A stretch of 16,030 bases of DNA from an uncultured Mollicutes bacterium (GCA_937905855.1 CALCWU010000163.1:1-16030), one strand, 5' to 3'; shown: positions 1-7,560, counted from the first letter of the stretch. The notes: generated by a model from the letters alone, not told the origin. Made by a program: numbers and translations.

Positions 1-649
1 TCATTTCTGTTATTGGATAGATTAAATGATAATTTAAAAAATATCCAAGAATGAATAATAGTAAAAAGCAAATCAATAGGATTATCGCAATATACAAATT
101 TAAATTTGTAAATAAAGTTGATTCAAAAATGATAGGCGCTACTATTAAATAATTATCTTTATATATATAAGCATATTGAGTAGTTAGTGTTGCCGCCTCA
201 TTAATGCTAGGCTTTGTTATTATAAATGAAAAGCTATCTAATAGAAAATTAATATTATTTGGGTAGGAGATATTAGTAATGACACCAGTTTTATCACCAT
301 TAAGTAATAAAATCCCATCTTCAACTTTATAATTTATGGTATCGCCTACTTGAAAATTTGTAGTAATTATTGCTTTAAAATCAGTATTTTCAATAGTAAT
401 TATTGTGTAGGGATCATTATCATCTAGATTGTAGATATAAATTCCTTTATTATAATATTCTATTAGGCTTTGATAATTAAAATCATCTACATTAGTAATT
501 TTTTTTAAGGCGTCATTATCAATACTATTATGGTAGGAATGCTTTATAATATTTGAGGTTAAAACAATAGAAATAGAAAAAATTATGAAAAAAATAAAGA
601 TTGTTAGCTGTAAATAGGTACTAAGAGATTTATTGATTATTTTCTTCAT
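1..649 (-). CDS. sensor histidine kinase, N-terminal part (3' end outside window)
   Basis: I translated this frame by hand from the ATG at 649-647: 216 codons without a stop, running off the left edge. The product starts with a short basic segment (MKKIINK), a first membrane helix at about residues 12-34, an extracytoplasmic region of about 150 residues, a second helix at about 185-205, then NYHLIYPITEM, which looks like the start of a HAMP linker (Pro-Ile-x-x-Met). This is the layout of a membrane sensor kinase; the HAMP, DHp and ATPase domains would lie outside the window. The start codon overlaps the end of the response regulator gene by 20 nt, a usual sign of translational coupling in two-component operons. 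The identity rests on topology and on the neighbour, since no kinase motif is visible. The stimulus is unknown; the sensor domain resembles nothing I can name. Confidence 0.82.
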   Translation of the reverse strand, partial: MKKIINKSLSTYLQLTIFIFFIIFSISIVLTSNIIKHSYHNSIDNDALKKITNVDDFNYQSLIEYYNKGIYIYNLDDNDPYTIITIENTDFKAIITTNFQVGDTINYKVEDGILLLNGDKTGVITNISYPNNINFLLDSFSFIITKPSINEAATLTTQYAYIYKDNYLIVAPIIFESTLFTNLNLYIAIILLICFLLLFILGYFLNYHLIYPITEM

Positions 650-1325
650 TATCGTTTCCTAAGCTAAACTTATATCCTACCTTAAAAACAGTTTTTATGT
701 AGGAATAAGGCTTGATTGCCTTTCTTAATTGCTTTATGTAGGTATCAACAATTCTATAGTCAACATAAACATCCATTCCCCAAACCTCATCAAGTAGAAG
801 CTCTCTTGAGCAAGCCTTATCTTGATTTTGAATGAAGAAGCATAAAAGATCAAACTCAGTTTTACTCAAGCTTATTTTCTTATTATCTACATAGGCAATA
901 TTAGCATTATAATCGATTTTAATGCCTCCAACCTCATAAATTTTAATAAGCTCTTCTGGTCTTTGAATTCGTGATAATAAATTATTAACCTTAGCTACTA
1001 AAACCTTGGGAGGAAAGGGCTTAATAATATAATCATCAACCTTTAGTGAATAGCCATATAGCATATTTTGTTCTTCACCAAGTGCGGTCATCATAATAAT
1101 AGGAATGTTTGATGATGAGCGAATAATTTTACATACCTCGAAGCCATCAATTTTTGGTAGCATTATATCTAAAACAATAATATCTAAAATTGTATCCTTA
1201 AACAATGTTAAAGCTTGTTCACCATCACTAGCTACATAAACATCATAGCCATTTTTTTCAAAATAGGTTTTTATGATTCTTTGTAATGTGGGTTCGTCTT
1301 CAACAATTAATATCCTTTTGTTCAT
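630..1325 (-). CDS. OmpR/PhoB-family response regulator
   Basis: This 231-aa protein has the normal length and two-domain layout of an OmpR-type DNA-binding response regulator. The receiver domain covers about residues 1-118, with the acidic pocket E9/D10, the phosphoacceptor D53 in VLDIMLP, the switch Thr T80 and the conserved K102 in IIKPF. A winged-helix effector domain follows at about 128-225 (LSKTEFDLLCFF, SRELLLDEVWG, VDTYIKQLRKAI, VFKVGYKF). The usual GADDY before the conserved Lys reads KVDDY here. The start is supported by an AAGGAGT site at 1331-1337 (complement). The gene lies upstream of, and overlaps, the sensor kinase gene, so the two form one leftward operon. The regulon cannot be deduced; the divergent gene at 1488 and the inverted repeat in between are plausible targets. 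Confidence 0.96.
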   Translation of the reverse strand: MNKRILIVEDEPTLQRIIKTYFEKNGYDVYVASDGEQALTLFKDTILDIIVLDIMLPKIDGFEVCKIIRSSSNIPIIMMTALGEEQNMLYGYSLKVDDYIIKPFPPKVLVAKVNNLLSRIQRPEELIKIYEVGGIKIDYNANIAYVDNKKISLSKTEFDLLCFFIQNQDKACSRELLLDEVWGMDVYVDYRIVDTYIKQLRKAIKPYSYIKTVFKVGYKFSLGNDNEENNQ

Positions 1326-1356
1326 TCTTTACTCCTTAAAAATAGAATATATGTAT

Positions 1357-1385
1357 ATTATACAAAAAAAACCTAACTTTGTGTG
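1357..1385 (-). promoter_or_regulatory. candidate promoter of the two-component operon
   Basis: Read leftward, a perfect TATAAT -10 box lies at 1362-1357, some 30 nt before the response regulator start. A -35 hexamer at the expected 17-bp distance (about 1385-1380, CACACA) is poor, so the promoter may need an activator or be weak. The inverted repeat at 1378-1398 covers this -35 position. Confidence 0.5.
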
Positions 1386-1398
1386 AGATTTTCACAAA
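1378..1398. promoter_or_regulatory. candidate operator: TTTGTG-N9-CACAAA inverted repeat
   Basis: The divergent intergenic region holds a perfect dyad that can be read as TTTGTG-N9-CACAAA (1378-1398), with an inner TGTGA-N5-TCACA (1382-1396). It covers the -35 zone of the leftward operon promoter and lies about 37 bp upstream of the -10 candidate of the rightward gene. That position fits a regulator-binding site. OmpR-type regulators more often bind direct repeats, so a different dimeric regulator is possible. Chance cannot be excluded in AT-rich DNA. Confidence 0.35.
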
Positions 1399-1434
1399 AA
1401 AATCATAAATTATATGGAATGAAATCTAAAAATA

Positions 1435-1443
1435 TGGTAGAAT
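1435..1443 (+). promoter_or_regulatory. candidate extended -10 promoter for the zinc-ribbon/SHOCT gene
   Basis: TGGTAGAAT at 1435-1443 matches an extended -10 element (TG-N-TANAAT). No good -35 box lies upstream, which an extended -10 can tolerate. A TATGAT at 1451-1456 is an alternative. The start at 1488 is preceded by AAGGA at 1471-1475. Confidence 0.4.
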
Positions 1444-1487
1444 AATCGTATATGATAATTATTTATGTTAAAGGACGTTGAGAAAAT

Positions 1488-2246
1488 ATGGCAAAGAATT
1501 TCGTGTGTGGAAGATGTGCTGCTGTTGTTAAGGGCGCTCCACCTTATATGACAAGGGATGGCTTTCCAATTTGTGGTGAATGCTTAGAGAAATATCGTAT
1601 TCGAACTGTTAAAACTCTTGATGAAATTATTTTAATGCGTGAAGTACCAAAGGTTATGAATGCTATTCCTGGAGTAAATAAACCGATTAATAAACCTGTT
1701 ACTAAGCCTGTTTCAAAGCCAGTAACAAAACCAGTTGAGCCAATCAAAAAGCCTGTTAAGGGAGCAGTTGAGGTTGAGGACGATCCATTTAAGGAGGATT
1801 TTAAGGTTTCTGGTCCATTAGATTTTGCAAATGCTACATTTGAGAATGAAGATGAAATTAATGAGCAAATTGAGCAAGCGAGATCTTATGAAGAAGCAAA
1901 GCCAGCTATGTCATTTGGTGCTAAAAATGAAGACGAGAATGTCGAGCCTATTAAGAAGGTAGAAGTAAAACCTGCCAAAAAGGAAGAGGCAAAGCCTGTT
2001 TATGTAGAACCTAAGAAGGAAGAGAAAATAGAGCCTATTCATGTTGAGCCTAAAAAGGAAGAAGTAGTTGAACCTATTCATACTGAACCTAAAAAGGAAG
2101 AACCAAAGGCTAGTACAGATTCTAGTGTAGATTATTTAAAGCTTGCTGAGGATTTAGAGAGATTTAGTCAATTAGCCAAAGCTGGAATTTTATCAGATGA
2201 GGAATTTAAAGCTATAAAGGCTAAAATTATCGCAAAAATGTTATAG
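1488..2246 (+). CDS. zinc-ribbon-like protein with Lys-Pro/Glu-Lys repeat linker and C-terminal SHOCT domain
   Basis: The 252-aa product has three parts. Residues 1-40 carry two CxxC pairs (C7/C10 and C29/C32), a spacing typical of a small zinc ribbon or knuckle. Residues about 55-210 are low-complexity: a run of NKPx/TKPV/SKPV units (65-91), an acidic stretch, then repeats of the EPKKEE type (174-206). Residues about 215-252 (DYLKLAEDLERFSQLAKAGI, then LSDEEFKAIKAKII) match the SHOCT pattern, a short C-terminal helix pair known from many otherwise unrelated bacterial proteins and thought to mediate oligomerisation or binding. There is no signal peptide or membrane helix, so it is probably cytoplasmic. 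It is divergent from the two-component operon and alone in its transcript, with a strong terminator after it. The function is unknown. The extended linker suggests a tether between a metal-binding head and a protein-binding tail. Confidence 0.88.
   Translation: MAKNFVCGRCAAVVKGAPPYMTRDGFPICGECLEKYRIRTVKTLDEIILMREVPKVMNAIPGVNKPINKPVTKPVSKPVTKPVEPIKKPVKGAVEVEDDPFKEDFKVSGPLDFANATFENEDEINEQIEQARSYEEAKPAMSFGAKNEDENVEPIKKVEVKPAKKEEAKPVYVEPKKEEKIEPIHVEPKKEEVVEPIHTEPKKEEPKASTDSSVDYLKLAEDLERFSQLAKAGILSDEEFKAIKAKIIAKML
1680..1760 (+). repeat. in-gene Lys-Pro repeat
   Basis: This region codes for consecutive N/T/S-K-P-V/I units (residues 65-91 of the zinc-ribbon/SHOCT protein). The codons for Lys, Pro and Val vary between units (aag/aaa, cct/cca/ccg), so the protein repeat is kept while the DNA repeat has drifted. 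Confidence 0.7.
2007..2105 (+). repeat. in-gene EPKKEE repeat
   Basis: About 11 residues repeat three times with the core EPKKEE followed by EPIH (residues 174-206). At the DNA level the copies share cctaaraaggaagar, so they are much less diverged than the Lys-Pro units. They could still vary in copy number between strains. Confidence 0.7.
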
Positions 2247-2254
2247 GATTTTTG

Positions 2255-2290
2255 AATAAGTTCATTTTAATATTGAACTTATTTTTTTTT
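2255..2290 (+). terminator. intrinsic terminator after the zinc-ribbon/SHOCT gene
   Basis: A perfect 10-bp stem AATAAGTTCA / TGAACTTATT (2255-2264 and 2274-2283) with a 9-nt loop runs into a T tract ending at 2290. It lies 8 nt after the stop codon. Confidence 0.88.
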
Positions 2291-2296
2291 GCTGTT

Positions 2297-2323
2297 TTGT
2301 TTGTTTGCTAGTTATGGTATAAT
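2297..2323 (+). promoter_or_regulatory. promoter for the membrane protein-transketolase unit
   Basis: A perfect TATAAT at 2318-2323 is preceded by TG at 2315-2316, which makes an extended -10. A TTGTTT at 2297-2302 lies 15 bp upstream and is a weak -35. The site follows the previous gene's terminator directly. Confidence 0.7.
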
Positions 2324-2357
2324 ATATATGTTTATTAAAAGAAAGGAAATTGATTAA

Positions 2358-3026
2358 ATGAGAATTAACCCTAAAATTTATCATGCAGCTGATGGTAAAG
2401 AAGCAATTGATGTTCAAAAATTAGAAGATGAAAGAGTCATTGAAATTTATTCAATGGATGATTTTGAAGATATTTATAATGAATATACATCTCAATCTAA
2501 ATTTTATGTTTGGAGTAGTGAGGATGGAATAAATTATCGTATTTATGTTGAAAATGGCTATTATGAGGGCCTTAAGGATTTGTATAGTGCAAATATTAAT
2601 AAGGTTTGGCTTGATTTTTGGGATGAATGCGAAAAAATTGGTAATAAATTTTCTAAACAGATTATTATGCCATTAACATTATTATGTGTAATTATTTATC
2701 TTATCGGCGTTTCAGTATGGCACTGGAAGCTATGGATTTGTATTTTGATTTTAGGAACATTTTTAGTTTTAATTATGTTTTTGAATCGTCTATCAAAGAA
2801 GAAAATTAGTGATGTAAATGTTAAAAGCGTTGCGGAAATAAAAAAATATTTAGGTGAAAAGCATTTTGATGAGCTTTTAGAGTTCCAAAGAGGCTATGCT
2901 GATGCTTTCTATGAAAGAAAATATCCTGATGAGTTAGATGATGAGGATAAAGATAATAGCTTGGAAGAAAAAGAAAATAGTACTGATGTAAAGGAAAATG
3001 AGGACAAAAAGAATGAAGAAAATTGA
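2358..3026 (+). CDS. hypothetical protein with two membrane helices and charged tail
   Basis: I do not recognise this 222-aa protein. A soluble N-terminal region of about 100 residues, rich in aromatic and acidic residues, is followed by a hairpin of two predicted membrane helices (about 101-119 and 124-143) and a positive segment (NRLSKKK) that would place both ends in the cytoplasm. A second soluble part (about 150-190) leads to a tail of some 30 residues made almost only of Asp, Glu, Lys, Asn and Ser. There is no signal peptide. The start has an AAAGGA site at 2342-2347. Its end overlaps the likely transketolase start by 14 nt, so the two are translationally coupled and share the promoter at 2318. 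Being in one operon does not prove a shared task. Confidence 0.85.
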   Translation: MRINPKIYHAADGKEAIDVQKLEDERVIEIYSMDDFEDIYNEYTSQSKFYVWSSEDGINYRIYVENGYYEGLKDLYSANINKVWLDFWDECEKIGNKFSKQIIMPLTLLCVIIYLIGVSVWHWKLWICILILGTFLVLIMFLNRLSKKKISDVNVKSVAEIKKYLGEKHFDELLEFQRGYADAFYERKYPDELDDEDKDNSLEEKENSTDVKENEDKKNEEN

Positions 3027-4980
3027 TCAAGAATGTATTAATGCAATTAGAGTTCTTGGTGCTGAATGCATTACTAAGGCTAAAAGCGGCCATCCAGGAA
3101 TTGTTTTAGGTGCAGCACCAATTCTTCATACATTATTTACAAGAGAGATTAATATTGATTCTAATGAATCAAAATGGTTTGATAGAGATAGATTTATATT
3201 AAGTGCGGGCCATGGCTCTATGCTACTTTATATTATGCTACATTTATCTGGCTTTAAAATTTCTATGGATGATTTGATGAATTTCCGTCAAAAGGGAAGC
3301 TTAACTCCAGGGCATCCTGAACTTGGTCATACTGATGGTATTGATATGTCAACAGGTCCTCTTGGTCAAGGTATCGCCAGTGCGGTAGGTATGGCAATTA
3401 GTGAAGCCTTTTTAGCTTCAAAGTTTAATAAGCTTGATAGTAAGATTGTTAATCACTATACCTATGTTTTATGTGGCGATGGTGATTTAGAGGAGGGCGT
3501 TGCAATGGAAGCAATGTCTTTAGCTGGTCATTTAAAGCTTGGAAAGCTTATTGTTTTATTTGATTCTAATGATATTCAGCTTGATGGTGAGGTTAAATTC
3601 TGTAATTCTGATAGTATTAAGAATAAGGCCTTAGCTATGAATTGGAATTATATTTTAGTTAATGATGGAAATGATTGTGATGAAATAGCAGCAGCTATTG
3701 CTAAAGCTAAGGAAAGTCATGATAAGCCAACAATAATTGAGGTTAAGACAGTTATTGGTTATGGAGCTCCTAATAGTGGTGAAAATTCTGTTCATGGTAA
3801 GCCACTTTCTTCAGAAGATATAGAGGCTTTAAGAGAAAATTTAGGATATGATTATCCTTCATTTGTAATTCCACCAAGTGTTTATGAATTCTATAAGGAA
3901 AATGTAATTGAAAGAGGAGTACTTGCAGATACACAGTGGAATACTGAACTTAAAAACTATAGTGAAAAATATCGTGAGGAATATGAAGTGTTCCAAAATT
4001 ATATCTATAATAGCTTTAGTATTGATGATTATGATGATATGCCTTCTTGGGAGGTTGGAAGCAAAGAATCAACTCGTAAGGTTATGGGTAAGGTTTTAGA
4101 TTGGATTAGTACAAAGCTACCTAATATAATGGGTGGTTCTGCTGATTTGTGCTCATCAACTATGGTTAGAGGTGCTAATGGCGTCTTTGATTATGATAAT
4201 CGTCAAGGTCGAAATATTTTATTTGGCGTAAGAGAGCACGCAATGGCAGCTATTTGTAATGGAATTACAGCTCATGGCGGTACTAAGGGCTTTGGTAGTG
4301 GCTTCTTTGTATTCTCTGATTATATGAAGCCAGCCATTAGACTTGCAGCTATAAGTAATATTCCTAGCGTATTCTTATTTTCTCATGATAGCGTATGTGT
4401 AGGTGAGGATGGACCAAGTCATCAGCCAGTTGAGCAGCTTGCTATGTTTAGAGCTATGCCTAATTGCAATTTATTTAGACCTGCAGATGCTGTTGAGATG
4501 ACAAGCGCAATGCTTCTTGCTTTTGAGGAAACAAAGCGCCCAACTATTGTTGTTTCAACAAGACAACCAGTTTTAAATTTAGATTGTACAAATTATGAAG
4601 GAGTTAAGGCTGGTGGTTATATTGCTTTTGAGCCTAAGGTTAGCCCTAATGCGATAATGATTAGCTGTGGAAGTGAGCTTTCATTATGTATTGAGGTTGC
4701 TAAAAAGCTTGAATCTGAGGGAGAATTTGTTCGTGTTGTTTCAATGCCTTCTATGTGCTTATTTGATGAACAATCACCTGAATATAAGGAAATGGTATTA
4801 CCAAAGCGTATTACTAAGCGCTTAGCTGTCGAAATGGGTGCTACAATGCCTTGGTATAAATATGCAGCTAATGTTTTTGGTATTGATGAATTTGGTAAGT
4901 CAATGCCTTTAAAGGAAATAATTCCTTATTATGGCTTTACAGTTAATAATATTTACGAGGTTTATAAAAATATTAAATAA
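3013..4980 (+). CDS. tkt: transketolase
   Basis: Transketolase moves two-carbon ketol units between sugar phosphates in the non-oxidative pentose phosphate pathway, with thiamine diphosphate and a divalent metal. The full three-domain protein is present (655 aa, the normal length). Visible features are SGHPG with H27, the GPLGQG loop, the ThDP/metal motif GDGDLEEG at about 155-162 with a later Asn/Asp pair (DSND), and the catalytic Glu E408 in REHAMAAICNG of the pyrimidine-binding domain; the C-terminal domain ends in the usual PxYGFTVNNI. I choose the ATG at 3013 (MKKIDQECINAIRVLG): it matches the family's usual N-terminus and has GAGGA at 3000-3004 with 8 nt spacing. The in-frame ATG at 2998 has its AAGGA only 2 nt away. 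The gene is co-transcribed with the preceding membrane protein. Confidence 0.97.
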   Translation: MKKIDQECINAIRVLGAECITKAKSGHPGIVLGAAPILHTLFTREINIDSNESKWFDRDRFILSAGHGSMLLYIMLHLSGFKISMDDLMNFRQKGSLTPGHPELGHTDGIDMSTGPLGQGIASAVGMAISEAFLASKFNKLDSKIVNHYTYVLCGDGDLEEGVAMEAMSLAGHLKLGKLIVLFDSNDIQLDGEVKFCNSDSIKNKALAMNWNYILVNDGNDCDEIAAAIAKAKESHDKPTIIEVKTVIGYGAPNSGENSVHGKPLSSEDIEALRENLGYDYPSFVIPPSVYEFYKENVIERGVLADTQWNTELKNYSEKYREEYEVFQNYIYNSFSIDDYDDMPSWEVGSKESTRKVMGKVLDWISTKLPNIMGGSADLCSSTMVRGANGVFDYDNRQGRNILFGVREHAMAAICNGITAHGGTKGFGSGFFVFSDYMKPAIRLAAISNIPSVFLFSHDSVCVGEDGPSHQPVEQLAMFRAMPNCNLFRPADAVEMTSAMLLAFEETKRPTIVVSTRQPVLNLDCTNYEGVKAGGYIAFEPKVSPNAIMISCGSELSLCIEVAKKLESEGEFVRVVSMPSMCLFDEQSPEYKEMVLPKRITKRLAVEMGATMPWYKYAANVFGIDEFGKSMPLKEIIPYYGFTVNNIYEVYKNIK

Positions 4981-4985
4981 TTTTG

Positions 4986-5011
4986 AAAATGCTGTTACTC
5001 ACAGCATTTTT
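4986..5011 (+). terminator. intrinsic terminator after transketolase
   Basis: A perfect 10-bp stem AAAATGCTGT / ACAGCATTTT (4986-4995 and 5001-5010) with the 5-nt loop TACTC lies just after the stop codon and is followed by T-rich sequence. Confidence 0.85.
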
Positions 5012-5019
5012 CTTATTTC

Positions 5020-5048
5020 TTGAATTATTAGGCAAAATAAGATATAAT
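5020..5048 (+). promoter_or_regulatory. sigma-A-type promoter for the oligoendopeptidase unit
   Basis: TTGAAT (5020-5025) and TATAAT (5043-5048) are separated by exactly 17 bp. Transcription should start near 5055, shortly before the Shine-Dalgarno site at 5065-5070. Confidence 0.82.
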
Positions 5049-5076
5049 TAGTTAAGATTTAGTTGAGGTGATTTTT

Positions 5077-6765
5077 ATGGAATTTAAGGATTTTTTGTAT
5101 AAGCGTCCTGATGTAAAAAAAACATGTGAGGATTTAGAGGCTCTTGGTAAGAAAATAGAAAATTCATTAGATGTAGAGAAAATAAAGACATTAATTAAAG
5201 AAATAGAGAATATCAAAATCGAATTTGAAAGTATGATGGTTATTTGTTCTATTCGTAATACTATTGATACTACTGATAAATTTTATGAGGCTGAACAAGA
5301 ATTTTTTGATAATGAATCTCCAAAATATTCAAGTGCTATTACAAAAATATCAAAAATTTTAGTAAATCATCCAAAAAGATGTGAACTTGAAAAGATATAT
5401 ACTAGTCATTGGTTTAAAATGATGGAGGTTAGCTTAAAGACATTTGATGATTCAATTATGGATGAGCTTGTAGAGGAAAGTAAGCTTACTACAAGATACT
5501 CAAAGCTATTAGCTAGCTGTCAAATTGAATATGATGGCAAGATAAATAATTTAAGCCAAATGGGAAAATATTCAACAGCTGTTGATCGAAATGTTAGATT
5601 AGAGGCATCTAAATTAATTGATGGATTCTTTGCTAGTCATGAAGAGGAATTAGATGAAATCTATGATAAACTTGTTAAGGTTAGAACTAAAATGGCTCAA
5701 AAGCTAGGATATGAAAATTATCTTGAATTTGGTTATTTAAGAATGGGTAGAACTGACTACAATTATTTAGATGTTAGAAAATATCGTAAACAAGTTTTGG
5801 ATTATATTGTTCCTGTAAGTGAAAAGCTTTTTGCTAATCAGGCTAAAAGAATAAAAATTAAAGATCCTGAGGCCTTTGATATGAATTTAGAGTTTTTAGA
5901 TGGTAATCCAACTCCTAAAGGAAATAAGGATGAGCTAGTTATGAAGGCTTCTAAAATGTATAGTGAAATGTCATTGGAAACTGATGAATTCTTTAAATAT
6001 ATGGTTTCAGGTAAGCTTATGGATTTAGAGACTAAAAAGGGTAAACAGGGTGGAGGATATTGCACATATATTCCTAAATATCATGCCCCATTTATTTTCT
6101 CTAATTTTAATCAAACTAAGGGTGATGTTGATGTCCTAACTCATGAGGCAGGTCATGCCTTTGAGGTATATCGTGCTAGTAAGCATATTACTAACCCTGA
6201 TTTAATGTGGCCAACTATGGAGGCGTGTGAAATTCATTCTATGAGTATGGAATTCTTTGCATATCCATGGATGAACTCATTCTTTGGTGATGATGAAAGA
6301 AAATATAAGATTTCTCATATGAGTGGTGCTATTACCTTTATTCCTTATGGTTGTTTAATTGATAATTTCCAAGAGGAGGTATATTTAAATTATAATATGA
6401 CTCCAGCAGAGCGTAAGGAATGCTTTAGAAAATTGGAAAAAATGTATTTACCTTCTAAAAAATATACATATCAGCCAATGTGGGAGAAGGGCTGCTATTG
6501 GTTTAGACAGCAGCATGTGTTTAATTCACCATTATATTATATTGATTATACTCTTGCTCAGGTTTGTGCAATTGAATTTTATGAAAAGAATTTAGATAAT
6601 CATAATAATGCATGGCATGATTATCTTCATCTATGTGATTTAGGTGGAAGTATGTCATTTTTAGAGCTTCTTAAGGAAGCAAATTTATCTAATCCCTTTA
6701 AGGAGGGAACTATCTCTAAAATAATTAATCGTCTTTTACCTATTATAGATTCTTATAGTGATTAG
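5077..6765 (+). CDS. M3-family oligoendopeptidase
   Basis: This is a cytoplasmic zinc metallopeptidase of family M3 (thimet oligopeptidase/PepF clan), which cleaves short peptides. The zinc site is complete: H356-E-A-G-H360 provides two His ligands and the catalytic Glu, and E385 in the segment CEIHSMSMEF, 25 residues downstream, fits the third ligand. At 562 aa it is close to the shorter M3 oligoendopeptidases that are distinct from classic PepF (about 600 aa), so I give no gene symbol. There is no signal peptide or membrane segment. I choose ATG 5077, which has GAGGTG 6 nt upstream; the GTG at 5068 in the same frame is part of that ribosome-binding site. The next gene's ribosome-binding site overlaps this gene's stop codon, so the three genes to 7433 probably form one operon. 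Confidence 0.95.
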   Translation: MEFKDFLYKRPDVKKTCEDLEALGKKIENSLDVEKIKTLIKEIENIKIEFESMMVICSIRNTIDTTDKFYEAEQEFFDNESPKYSSAITKISKILVNHPKRCELEKIYTSHWFKMMEVSLKTFDDSIMDELVEESKLTTRYSKLLASCQIEYDGKINNLSQMGKYSTAVDRNVRLEASKLIDGFFASHEEELDEIYDKLVKVRTKMAQKLGYENYLEFGYLRMGRTDYNYLDVRKYRKQVLDYIVPVSEKLFANQAKRIKIKDPEAFDMNLEFLDGNPTPKGNKDELVMKASKMYSEMSLETDEFFKYMVSGKLMDLETKKGKQGGGYCTYIPKYHAPFIFSNFNQTKGDVDVLTHEAGHAFEVYRASKHITNPDLMWPTMEACEIHSMSMEFFAYPWMNSFFGDDERKYKISHMSGAITFIPYGCLIDNFQEEVYLNYNMTPAERKECFRKLEKMYLPSKKYTYQPMWEKGCYWFRQQHVFNSPLYYIDYTLAQVCAIEFYEKNLDNHNNAWHDYLHLCDLGGSMSFLELLKEANLSNPFKEGTISKIINRLLPIIDSYSD

Positions 6766-6776
6766 GGGTGCTATTA

Positions 6777-6977
6777 TTGATAAATAAGGTTTATGTTTTA
6801 AGAAAACAGCTTAAAATGACCCAGGAATATTTAGCTAAGCAGGTTGGTGTAACAAGACAAACTATTATTTCAATTGAACAAGGTAAATATACAGCATCAT
6901 TGCCACTAGCATTAAAAATTGCTAAGGTGTTTAAAAAGAATGTTGATGATGTATTTATCCTTGAGGATAATGATTAG
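6777..6977 (+). CDS. small Xre/Cro-type HTH regulator
   Basis: The 66-aa protein is a single HTH domain of the Cro/CI (HTH_3) type: VLRKQLKMTQEYLAKQVGVT, then RQTIISIEQGKY, with the rest of the five-helix bundle ending in FKKNVDDVFIL. It resembles the short stand-alone regulators that are often paired with a small membrane protein in Bacillota. The start I choose is TTG at 6777, because AGGGGTG (6764-6770) is 6 nt upstream and the N-terminus (MINKVYVLRKQLKMT) then fits the family. The GTG at 6768 lies inside that site. The gene follows the peptidase by 11 nt and precedes the four-TM protein by 15 nt. It probably regulates its own operon or a nearby gene, but no operator is visible. Confidence 0.9.
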   Translation: MINKVYVLRKQLKMTQEYLAKQVGVTRQTIISIEQGKYTASLPLALKIAKVFKKNVDDVFILEDND

Positions 6978-6992
6978 GAAAGGAAGTTAATT

Positions 6993-7433
6993 ATGGATAG
7001 ATTTTTAAAGGTTACTAAGGCTAAGCTAATTGTTATGTGTCTTGCGACACTACTTCCAATTATTGTTATAACAGCTTTACCACCAATTCTTTCAGAGCAT
7101 TTTAAGGTTTATGCAGATTTAATGGCTTTAAGATATGTCTTATTTGTTTTAGTTGAGGGTGTAATTATTAAAAAAATAACTAATTATATTCTAATTCTAA
7201 AAAAAGAAGAATATGCCAATAAGGCTTATGTAAAGCTTCATGACGAACGTTTAGTTTTTGTTAAAATGAAATCATGTGCTTTAACAATTAAAATTATTTT
7301 ATATGTATTATCAATTATTACTGTAGCATTTGGATTTATTGATAGAAATATTTTCTATACACTTTTAATTGTTATATTTATAATTGTTATTACACTAGTA
7401 TCAACTCTTTTGTATTATCATAGAAAATATTAA
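6993..7433 (+). CDS. four-TM hypothetical membrane protein
   Basis: This 146-aa protein has four predicted helices at about 11-31, 43-63, 95-115 and 120-142, with a charged cytoplasmic loop between the second and third (KKEEYANKAY, KLHDERL) and a basic end (HRKY). There is no catalytic motif. AGGAAG at 6981-6986 supports the ATG. Small Xre regulators followed by a short multi-pass protein are a common pair in Bacillota, usually of unknown role, so partner or anti-regulator functions are possible. I cannot name a family. It is the last gene of the peptidase-HTH unit and is followed by a terminator. Confidence 0.87.
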   Translation: MDRFLKVTKAKLIVMCLATLLPIIVITALPPILSEHFKVYADLMALRYVLFVLVEGVIIKKITNYILILKKEEYANKAYVKLHDERLVFVKMKSCALTIKIILYVLSIITVAFGFIDRNIFYTLLIVIFIIVITLVSTLLYYHRKY

Positions 7434-7439
7434 TGAGTA

Positions 7440-7479
7440 AGAAGGTAGGATTTAGTATTGTCTTACCTTTTATTTTTCC
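7440..7479 (+). terminator. intrinsic terminator after the four-TM protein
   Basis: A stem AAGGTAGGA / TCTTACCTT (7442-7450 and 7461-7469, with one G-T pair), extended by outer weak pairs to 7440/7471, has a 10-nt loop and a T-rich tail (TTTTATTTTT). Confidence 0.75.
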
Positions 7480-7560
7480 TTTAAAATAGATTATTTTGGG
7501 TAAAAAATCAAATAAATAGCTATTTTAAGTAAGAAATTTTACAATATATATAAATAATTC

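Noticed and set aside
1544..1747. Leftward ORF inside the zinc-ribbon/SHOCT gene
   Set aside because: It is the mirror of the Lys-Pro repeat coding region; low-complexity Gly/Thr/Val-rich product and no ribosome-binding site.
2998..3012. ATG 2998 as the transketolase start
   Set aside because: Its AAGGA is only 2 nt away, while ATG 3013 has GAGGA at a normal 8 nt and gives the family-typical N-terminus.
2821..3093. Leftward ORF across the membrane protein-transketolase junction
   Set aside because: It is antisense to two well-supported genes, has a biased composition and no start signal.
3908..4099. Short rightward ORF inside transketolase in another frame
   Set aside because: It lies fully within a conserved enzyme gene and shows no domain.
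5068..5076. GTG start for the M3 oligoendopeptidase
   Set aside because: The GTG is part of the GAGGTG ribosome-binding site of the ATG at 5077.
5838..6065. Leftward ORF inside the oligoendopeptidase gene
   Set aside because: It is antisense to conserved coding sequence with no supporting signals.
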